Assembly (NCBI GenBank): GCA_030141605.1
Contig: JAQGDQ010000003.1
Span: forward strand, 2,499,501-2,563,500
Origin: Tubiluchus corallicola
Lineage: Eukaryota; Priapulida; Priapulimorpha; Priapulimorphida; Tubiluchidae
Direction: 5' to 3'
DNA length: 64,000 bases
Part shown: positions 52,718-64,000 of the stretch, piece by piece
Numbering within the stretch: position 1 is the stretch's first letter
Layout of the letters: each line of letters begins with the position of its first letter
Made by a program: the position numbers and the translations under genes
The notes under the pieces: model-generated
Databases searched by the model: none
Seen by the model: only the letters and a program-made list of their open reading frames with translations
Told to the model about the DNA's origin: nothing

Positions 52718-54270
52718 CGTTCGGTTTTGTTGGGTTTACAGGCATAACAATAATAGCGTGCTACGTTTAGCAGAGGTACGGTCTGTTATCTCTACAGAAT
52801 TAAAAGTATCAGATTTGTTTAGCTATTCTTCGAACTCATGGATTTAAAAGCCATTTAATCTAGTGAGGCACATATAACTTATGTACCAACTATTTTACAC
52901 CTGCAAAACAGACAACAGTGAACAACAAGGGCTTTGCCGTTTTAGTGACTGTTGAAAAAACACTTAATGAAAAGAAGAACACCAAATGACGCTATAAAAA
53001 ACCTTCGTCTAAACGTTCAAGTTGGAAAGAGCAATAGTTCTAAACCGGCATATGAATCTTTGACGAAATGCCTTCCTGGGAGTAATGCGAATTCATGTTT
53101 TTTTAGAAAACATTCGCACGCTTAACATTTTTGCTTAGATGCAACCAAAATAAGTGAAACTGAAAAATACCTGTTAATGAATACTATAAACAAATCGCTG
53201 TGACAGTTAATTAGGTAGAAAGAAAAACACATTTGAGACAAGTTGTACTGTTCGCTCTCGTGTATGATGTAGTCATTGTGCTTTTTCGGTATCCAGAAAC
53301 CTAGATACGCTGATTTTAACTATTGTTTACATTAAAGAGGTGAATCATTTGGCTGCGATTCTGTAAACTAAATTTGCAAAATGTCATTAAGTTCCGAGAA
53401 AAGAAAAACCAAAGTTAGGTTAGAATGCCGAACTTCTTATCTGAAGTTAAGTTCTGCCAATTTAATACCCCCATTCACAGTTACACCTCTCTTAGCAATC
53501 CACGGTTCTACGTTTTTTCTTGACTTATTACTGTCAGAAATGTTTTTATGTCGAACCAATCTGTTTTAATCACGTTAACCAATTTTTTTACTTCAGCACA
53601 ATAAATAAAACCGAATCTCATCGCTTTTAACAAAGTTATAAATATGAGCAACGGTGCCTGCATAAAGTTAGCAACAATAAAATCTCAGCAAACATTTTTA
53701 CGCTCTTTCACGTCAACACGCATTAATCAGGAAAGTCCATAAATTTCCCTGCATAAACTTTAATAAACGACGTGGACAGTAGCTTCTGCGAAAACCTTTT
53801 AGTCGCTAATGAAATTCTATTGTTGAATATGAAAATGTACGCAGTCTGATAATTATAATCACTAGTTGCTTTTTCAAATATCGTACATTTGTTGAGCTAA
53901 GGCTAGTCTAATTGGGTGAAATTGCTATAAGCTACTATGACAGTGCTGAAGAAACCATAGATCTGCTGCATGCATTCAACAGGCAGTTACTAATAAAAAT
54001 CACAATTTTAGTTTGTTTTAAGATTATTGCTATGAGAAGAGTTTTTCTCATTTTAGTGTATGCACGCCGGAACCTTTTCCATGTATGATGTCACTTGCAG
54101 TTATTTCTAAAATAAAAACAATTTAAAAAAATCAAATACCGTTCATTCGCATTCAAGAATTCATTCGGCATCCTTAGCTTTTAAACCATCAAATGGCTAT
54201 TGTGCAGCAAAAAACATTACTTTAAAACGTCATAAATTCACTTTTTATATACCCGGTTCTTAAGCCTACC

Positions 54271-55268
54271 TGCACAAAGAGCCGCAATAGCTGCATCAAA
54301 GTAAAATCTCTGAACAAGGATTGTGAGCTAAGTACCTTTCAATTTTTTCGTACTTTCTAGCAGGATTGTTCGCGGAATGCGATCGACAGATAGTGGTTTG
54401 CTGATAAAGTAGATTCCACGGTTTACTCGATAGAAAAGCAGGAAGGAAGACAGTAGAAAAGGAGATAAAAGAGAAACTAAGAGAATACCAATGATAATTA
54501 TAATTTTTCTGTTTAGCAATGTTCCTATTTTGCAAATACCTTTTCAATTAGCATGAAGAATAAGCAAGTACGCTACTGTTTTTACTATCACTTTTGTTGA
54601 ATGCATGTTATACGGCACAGGCCCATGTAATAAATATTATAACCATAATAAAAAATCATAGAATTACTTACAGTAGCTATTTGAGACCTAGCTGCCAAAT
54701 CAATGGTTTTCTCTCTACATAAAGCTCGCATAGCCAGGCCCTTTCGTAAATTCAGGGCGACGATTATTTGACAAAGCACTTACTATTAACGGCTTCAATA
54801 CGTAATATCATAGCTTTTACGCCAACCACGTCTTCTATTGTGTAAGTAGGGGAATAGCGTGAGAAGCCATCGTCAGCGCTGCAAAATCTAGCAACCGAGG
54901 CGTCAGCCAATAAGCAGAACGAGAAGCAGCTGTAGATTGGTGATGAGTATTCGCTCAACTCGTCAAAGTTCGCTCGCTCGGCAAGTTTATGAGCAAACAC
55001 ACATCGTGAATATCAACGATGCCATAATGAAGGCAATTGTGATTGTTTTAGGAAAAGCAAACATCGTTGATTCCCGTGTAACCAGAAATAATAGCAAAAT
55101 GATGCTTATGAAACACACAAAATATTATAGAAACCAATATTTTCGCCATAAAGCCATCCATTGTATACTTACCATACAATTGAAGCTCTATTTGTGCTAC
55201 AGTTAGAAGATTATCAAAGACGTAATTTTGTTTCAATGGATTTATTTGTAGGAGTGCTTTATATCTCT
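54271..55268 (-). other. Possible exons of an unidentified minus-strand gene
   Basis: The best segment is 55173-55268, a 96-nt phase 1-1 exon with acceptor GGAATTTCAG and donor GGTAAGTAT; it encodes RYKALLQINPLKQNYVFDNL and onward, protein-like and helical. A second segment begins near 54965, encodes NFDELSEYSSPIYSC and onward, and ends at a GTAAGT donor at 54784; it can join in phase if the weak acceptor GAGCGAG is used. Further segments at about 54671-54745 (KGLAMRALCREKTIDLAARS, then a GTAAGT donor) and 54250-54430 (one in-frame stop) cannot be joined cleanly. I do not recognise the family. It may be a real gene continuing outside, or a decayed one. Confidence 0.3.
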
Positions 55269-55729
55269 CTGAAATTCCATAAAAGCATCCAATTTCATTT
55301 ACAAAAAAAATAATTACAAAAAAATTAGGACTTAGGACGTAAGCTTGAAACATGCTCTATCGCTTTGGTATTATTGGTATAATGACACTGGAATTTGAGT
55401 GGTTTCAATCGATGTAGTGAAAATCCCAATTCTGGAGATTCCATTGCAATGTCTTTGGTAAAAGATTACAAGAAGCAACTAAAACAGTACAACCTTTTTT
55501 GGGTGGTCTGCGGTAAGTATTAATCAATGACTTCAAGTCTCACATCACGAGGCATACGTTACACAAACTCTCAGTGGCTCACGTTTCTACAATATACGCT
55601 GCCATTACCTCACGCATGAATCTAAAATACCGCAAATTTGGATTGACAATTTAGGCGATCCGATCAGCAGAAAACTCGAGCGGATTAGAAAGATTTTCTC
55701 CACTTCTTCATTGGCATTCTAATGCAGCC

Positions 55730-57320
<1,591 letters not shown>

Positions 57321-60300
57321 ACTATAAATTATCTCATTTCCTTATTTTCATATTCATGTGCTGTAGACTTATGCATATTACCTATGTTTTAACAGCACAG
57401 GTAAGCTATTGAAGTCTTTAGGAAAGAACATTTTGGTCTATCTTTCCTGCAGACCATCGAAACGCTGAGACCTATTTTTAATACATATTTATACATAGTA
57501 AGAGCACATGTTGGTGGGCTTATTGATCATTTAGTGTCAATTTTAAGTTAAGTTTCATTAAACTACAATTTAGCAGTCACTTACTCTATTAAAATAACCA
57601 AATCATATTTGAGGCGCTTCAAAACTGTCAAACCCAGTATCAGTTTACCGTTGCAAACACATGAAAAAATAGATCGTACACAGATTTGGTATTAAAAATT
57701 TGTCTAGCTTTAATACTTTTTAAGTAATTCTCATATAGCTATTTTCTTAATTGCACCGTATATTAATGAAGATTTAGATAACGTTTTATTTTATTTTGTT
57801 AAGGCTACTGATGGATTTAATTTTGGACGGGAAAATTTTTTTGCTCTTAGCTCTTTTGATCAGCAATCTTGTAGGAAGAGAAAGTTACATAAATGACCCA
57901 AAACGAAGTGAAACCATTGTTATTGTGGAAGCTTGCTTGAATACTACGCCTGTCTGACTCACTCTTCCAGCGAAGTGTTACTTCTTCATTACCTATTATC
58001 TATAGTTAATATTCATTAAGATACAATGAAATTTATTAACTAGTGACGATCTTTCGTGCATGAACATGACAAAGAATCTATTTTTCACTCCATGATGGTA
58101 ATAATGTTCTGTTTAACCAATAATGTGATAAATCTTTGTTAGTAGTTTAACATTTATCTGAATATGGTGTTTCTAGTTACTAAAATATCGCTAGTTGCAT
58201 CCTGTCGCTCGTCTTATCGCTGCACTTTTCCTTTCTTGGTTAATAAGAATACTTTTTTTAAAAATGACAATAAATAATTGAAAGTACAGCATTCATACAG
58301 ATTATCCCATTTCTGACAGAATGCTACAACTTATTACTGTGCTTATGTAATGACGCTGCACTTTTTATTGTATATTTTATTTTACTAGATAAAATACTGA
58401 TTAAAAACAGATGCGCACAAATTTCAGACGACGTTAGAACGACATAAAGATTCTAGTTTTTTTTATTTCTGAAACGAAGAAGTTTGATGTGGTACAATTC
58501 GAAGTTTACTGAAGGTATTACTTATGTCTCATTAAATAATTCCATGTCTATACATGTCAGCTATAAATTCGCGCGATACTGAAACGTGTTTTCTGATAAA
58601 AATGTGCAGCACAGTCTATGTTATGAAATAAAGAACTGCGATATAAGTGAAGCTTTGAATTTACCATAAATGAGGATCGCTTTTCACTCAGGTCACAAGC
58701 TCAATTATTTTAACCGATTTCTTGTTTTACGTTGAAAAAACAGCTAACTAAGCTTCACAATTTCCGAGTAGTTCATCGGTTGTCAAGGCAACGCTGAACG
58801 AGATTTATAAATGTATTCGAGCAGATACAAAATAACTGCAAGAACAATTTTTAAACGGATCGCTTGAGAATTCAGGTGAACTTCAGCAAAAGGAAAAGAG
58901 ATGTCCTATGGCTCCAACGAAGGTGTATCATTGACAATAATTACAGACTGAACAAGCTCGTTCGATTCAAGACATATCTGTGTCTACTCATGTGTTACGT
59001 CGCCATACAATATCTTTCGGCTCCGTTCGTTAATAGTGAATTTTGTTATCCCACTGGCCATTGCCCATTCACTTAGTCAATAATCTAAAAAATAATTAAT
59101 TAGACAACTACGATTGACTAATTAACGAAGGGAATGCTACAGATTTTTTTGTTTTGATCAATGATATCCTAACTAATCATTCTAGCAAATTACAACTCAA
59201 TTAGATAAATACTTTTGAAATTAAAAAAAGTGTGATGGAAAGAGTGAGCAGGTGAAAAAATGAAGGAATCATCGGATTTTTAGGACCCAAGCTGACGCTC
59301 GGAAAAATATAGCAAGGGATAAAATTAACTCACAAAATGCAACTGTGACATGTACCTTTGGAATTGCGCGCAAAATACAGTAATTGTATTATATTATAGA
59401 CCCATTGATCAAAATTTAATATTTTCCCGGTGCCTCTTAATTAGCTATAATGGATATTCGATAATTTCATAACATCAAATATCATTTTCCGAAAACAAAC
59501 ACGTGCTGTGCGCAAGCAAGGAGATGATCGGCTAAAAACCAGCTGGATTTTTCTTGGATGCCCCCTTTGCCTTTTATTTAGTGCTACTATATAAAGCCAA
59601 CTAGCCCAAGAGCGTATAGTATTGACTAATGGATATAATTAAAAGCTCCAATAATTTACATTACCGCTACTGGTAATTACATACTTCTAGCAGTAATTGC
59701 CCTTCTAAAGGCAGGCGCAGTAATTATGACCGGGAAGATTCTGCCGCAAGATAGTCTAACGATCTAAACAGAAAGTTTACTCACACGATTATAATGATGG
59801 ATCGCTTATAGACTAAACTCTAATCAAAGCTGCCCGATTAGTGTTTTACATTTCATGAAAATAGACGCATAAATCCGGGTTTCGGCTAGTATAATCTGAG
59901 CAAAATAACCCATTTGCATGATTAGAAAGCATACTTTGTCAAGTTTGATCACATTTTCCAGTTATTGTTTTAATGTTAGTTATTAAATTTTGGAAAAATA
60001 AAAATAAATTAGCTTATCCTTAATCCATAACCACAGTATTTTTGTACAGTTTGACACTGTAAGCGAGCCCAGTCATTCAGCGGCAGGGTGCAACGTAAAA
60101 CAGACGGCTGCGGCAAGACCGGAATCTACTTTATTATCGATGCTAATCCGCTAAGATGAGATACTGAACTAGAAGAGGTGTCTCGGCCACGTCTGTGTGT
60201 GAATAAATCATTTCTTATCATTATCTTCAGACTGTCTGAACAGTTTAATAATGAATAGTTTACTGTAATCCAGTTACACACGTTTAGGCAAAACAGCGAT

Positions 60301-60335
60301 TTAATGAAAATAAGCTGAAAGTTATCTTTGCACAT
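57321..60335. other. No recognised gene
   Basis: AT-rich sequence without supported coding or structural features. Confidence 0.4.
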
Positions 60336-60486
60336 GATGAAAGTTGTTACTAATAGAAAAACTGTCTTTCACAAAATTACAAACCTAAACACACGAATAC
60401 ATCGTATCATAACCTTAGACTTGTGTTGCAATATTTGATTTTGTGAAAGACACTATCTATCAGTAACAACAGTAACAACTTTCACA
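60336..60486. repeat. Inverted repeat with 40-50-bp arms (hairpin or small MITE)
   Basis: Left arm ATGAAAGTTGTTACTAATAG through TGTCTTTCACAAAAT (60337-60377); right arm is its reverse complement with a small insertion (about 60440-60486), separated by about 62 bp. No clear target duplication at the edges. Confidence 0.7.
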
Positions 60487-63400
60487 CCTTTCTGTTCATT
60501 TCTTATCTACAAAACAAACACTCGAATGATCATAGTAGTAGTGGTCATATGGTAAACATCAATATTGACATGGCCGAGCTCATCAAAGGCCAGGACGTGG
60601 CTAATTTTTTACAGCGCAATGTTATCAATATGCTATACAGACCGCATCATTAGTGAGATGAACATGGCCAACGAAACTGACATCGTAGAAGCCATCATTA
60701 AACTTTTATGAATTCTGGGTTCAAAGATGCAATACTTGAAAGCAATCTGAATAGCGCATTCACTATAGGATCTTAATTATAGATTTACATCACTTATTAT
60801 CACGAGTATCCCTTATGCTTAAACTCGTAATTTTTGAGAATTATGCAAAAATTTGACGTGTGCCGTTAAAACTGAAAATGGCCCATATCCAGTTATTTCA
60901 CTAATCTCTAATTCAATGAGTTATTTTCATGAGCTTGAAAGTTACGCTGCACATTGACTCGCATGTTGCTTTATTTTAACAAAGACGTTATCGTAATCAT
61001 CTCTTCTATCATTTATTTCGATTATATTTCGTTAGCAACGAGCATTTGGTGCATAATTGTGCGAGTTTTTTCAGATAGTCTGTAACTCAATTTCTTTAAT
61101 AACGAAACTGACATCAAATGAAATCCTGTCTTTGATTTAATTTTTGTAAGCACCAAGCGAGCTCATCTTGTGAAAAACCTGCGCTATAGAAAAGGTCACT
61201 AATTTGAAGCAGGATCGATCTGCTTGCACTTTCAGAAAAGGGACAAAATGCTGTCTCGTCATTAACTCATTAAATCACTAATGGTTGTTAATTAGCATAA
61301 TTGTTAATTATTTACACGATGAAATATCTTACAGCGTTACAGGTTTCGTGCACAGTAAATTTGCTAACATTCTGCGGCATTTTGTCAGAGCGGCGCTCTG
61401 GTGAAGCTAGCAGACGTACACTTTTTAGACAAAACTGTTTTTTATCCGACTCGACACTCTGCGAGGCGGGAAGCACTCAACAGAAGGGCATTCAATAATT
61501 GTGGCAGGACATACGGTAAAAAATTTATGACAGTGAATTTTTGTTGTGCAATTTTCAACGAGAACAATGGCAACATCAAGTCAGAACAAGCTTGTTTATA
61601 GATTATTTTACAAATTGCAAGCGATTAACCAAAAATCGATCACGATTTAAGCAGAAGCAATAGCCTTTTTCAAATATCTCACTAATATTTTAGCAAAGAT
61701 ATTCTGCTTTTTATTGGACACCGTAAATATTTTCTTCTTTTAGTGATAATGCACATTCATTGCATGTTCTTCATGTGAATCTCATTTTACGCTGTCTGTC
61801 AGGCACAATCATGTTAACAACCTTGTGATGCCGTCAAAAAGAACTTCATTATTTTTCGTAAGACAGAGCAGGATAAAAAAGTGAGAGAAAAACTGAAGAC
61901 ATGTAATGCATAAGATACAAAGAAAAAAGAAGAAAAAATCTCAGCATGGAAACAAGGAGAGAAGGAAGAATAAGAGACAAACAGAGAAACACAGAGACGG
62001 ATAAAAAGTGAGGAGGCAGTTTGAACCACCGTTTTATTTGGCAGATGAGTAACGCTTTTCTTCAGTAACACATAATTTTATAAAATGTCAAGACTGAATT
62101 GACTAACCGCAGCTGACGAATAACCACTAGGTAGGTAATATATGTAGCTATATTATTAAAAAGACCGCCTGTAATGCTCAATGGGCTACGTCAATCTCTT
62201 GTGGTCAACAAGTTGCGTTTAATTTACGCACCTTGCTAGCGCTTTCGGTAACAATCTTACCTCTGAACAAATCCTGTTCAAGTAATTTGCCGTTTGTTCT
62301 ACAGCTTGGCGAAATTTTTACATTATAAATGAATTTCATTTCTGTCAGCGTAGATTAGTTTTCAGAAATTTACTGACAATAAAGTGAAGCCAAGCGTTCA
62401 GTAAAACTGAGTTTATCTAAGTGATATTACTGCAGGTTGCCATGAGTTGAAACACAGTTGATGAAAATGCTGTTTCACTATGTTGAGGGAAGCAATAATT
62501 ACAAATTCTAGAGAAAGGTGGTCAAATAGGTTTTTTATATGATTTCTGCTGATATTTTGTCATCAATGTTCTATTTCTTTCTACTGAAAAGGAAAACGAC
62601 TTCTGAGTCAGTCATTAATGTTCGTGTGTATGGCTTCATTATAATATTCTCTTACGCCGCTAAAGGTGCTTACAATTATTTTGTGCTTTCAGGCAGCTAT
62701 TAGGCAATGACTGTGTTGAGAGCTTGAGACATGCACATTGCATCAATACACAATTCATCAGATCCTGTAACATGACAAATTGTAATATCACATATAGCCT
62801 GTGGCAAGCTTTTTATTTATTTCAGATTGCTGAAAATGGCTGGCAGCTATATGGGATGATTTCTTTTCACAGTTATAAACAAAAACGCCTACGCTAATAC
62901 GCTTACAACGAAAATGCCCAGGCGTTGGCAGCTACTAATCTCGACATCGAGACTGCGTAGTTGCATACCGAAGTAAATCACTCGGCTACCCAACCCAACT
63001 ATAACGATATTTAAGAAGAACACCAGTAGCAGCAACAACGTCAGCTACAGCAACAGTAATGCTGTTATGGTGACAAAAGTGAAGCTGCGCCACCTATCCC
63101 TACTCCAACGTTCTCAACAATTGAAAACATTGATAAACATACAAGACGCGCAAATTCTAAGGGGTTAAAAATTTCTAGCCGCGGTAATGAAAAATAAAAC
63201 ATAATTACTATTAATAAGCATTAAGCATATGGTACATCTCAGTATAAAAATGTGTTATAATGACACAATGAAATATGGTAATAATACAATCGTAATGGTA
63301 GTGGCGATGACATTCATAACAATGATGATGGCAACTGAGACGCTGTTACAGCATGCCGACAGATCAGGCTTTTGCTTTCTACGCAAGATTTCAAGAAAAT

Positions 63401-64000
63401 CTTTCTCCTGAATTCAGTGGAAACGTAATCCATGAGGTCGATCATTTAGCTCTTTGCCCAGTCGCCCGTTTGCTAAAGGTAAACATCTTCGTCTCCGCTC
63501 GACCTTTCGATTAAGTAATATGAAGGCACTAAAGACGTTTTTGATCTACCCTTGTTAGTTTCTCAGACGGCAAGAGCCGCTAAAATGATATTTTTTACCA
63601 CCTTTCTTCATGTTATATTCTTCGTGTAGAAATCTTATACTCTAAGTTACCTATTGTAATGAGATGTAACAGATTTTATTACAAATAAAGTTTTCAGTGG
63701 TTTTCAAATAAGCTAATCTATTGTTTAATGACTGTTTGGATTTCGTAAAAATATTTTGTAATAACTAAATATTCTAGTCCTACACGTTTCACTGATTATA
63801 AACTCAGTTAATAGCTACTTGTTACATGTTGTATCATAGATCTGTTAACTAAGCGATAGATGTGTTGAAAGAAACCCAGCCTCGATAGGAAGTAACACAT
63901 CAGTGGTTATTGTTGAGAAAGTACTGTGATGTTTTATTGGAGCATTATTGTTTCAGACTGATAGAAACAGTTACAATATTTTTAAACATTAACTGTTGAG
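60487..64000. other. No recognised gene; a few short protein-like frames
   Basis: Short plus-strand frames look protein-like but are unplaced: 60550-60654 (34 codons, begins MVNINIDMAELIKGQDVANF) and about 61395-61520 (contains VKLADVHFLDKTVFYPTRHS). A purine-rich tract lies at 61860-62010. No known motif or convincing splice structure links them. Confidence 0.35.

Overview
AT-rich, intron-rich animal nuclear DNA. Four genes can be recognised by conserved motifs across well-formed GT-AG introns; all are ordinary metazoan families. Most other open frames are chance or repeat translations. The species cannot be fixed from the sequence. Long introns, scattered hAT-like and pogo-like MITEs and a very divergent G-alpha suggest an invertebrate, possibly an early-branching animal, but this is inference.

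Layout. 0-10 kb: no recognised gene; a graded hexamer microsatellite (147-500) and two copies of a GC-rich hAT-like MITE (2698-3086, 5668-6045). 10.2-12.8 kb, minus: an Ashwin (C2orf49) homologue, 5' end not found, with a tandemly duplicated exon. 13.5-13.7 kb: possible promoter between the two divergent genes. 17.3-22.1 kb, plus: NSUN4-like mitochondrial rRNA m5C methyltransferase, seven exons. 22.5-24.5 kb: putative 2-kb non-autonomous DNA transposon holding six copies of a TAACGTTA-centred motif. 26.8-36.2 kb, plus: MPPE1/PGAP5/Cdc1-type membrane metallophosphoesterase, seven exons, with transposon remnants in its introns. 36.7 kb: pogo-like MITE, second copy of one at 13.9 kb. 38.3-48.7 kb, minus: heterotrimeric G-protein alpha subunit, eight exons, 402 codons, with unusual nucleotide-binding residues and a complete hAT-like element in one intron. 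48.8-64 kb: no recognised gene; microsatellites, a tRNA-derived SINE, a hairpin repeat and a few unidentified exon-like segments (best on the minus strand at 54.2-55.3 kb).

The genes do not form a pathway. Ashwin and NSUN4 are head-to-head, MPPE1 and G-alpha are tail-to-tail. I found no clear new multi-gene system. The most noteworthy items are the candidate mutually exclusive Ashwin exon pair, the G-alpha with Ala at the position equivalent to Ras Gly12, and the motif-bearing transposon at 22.5-24.5 kb.
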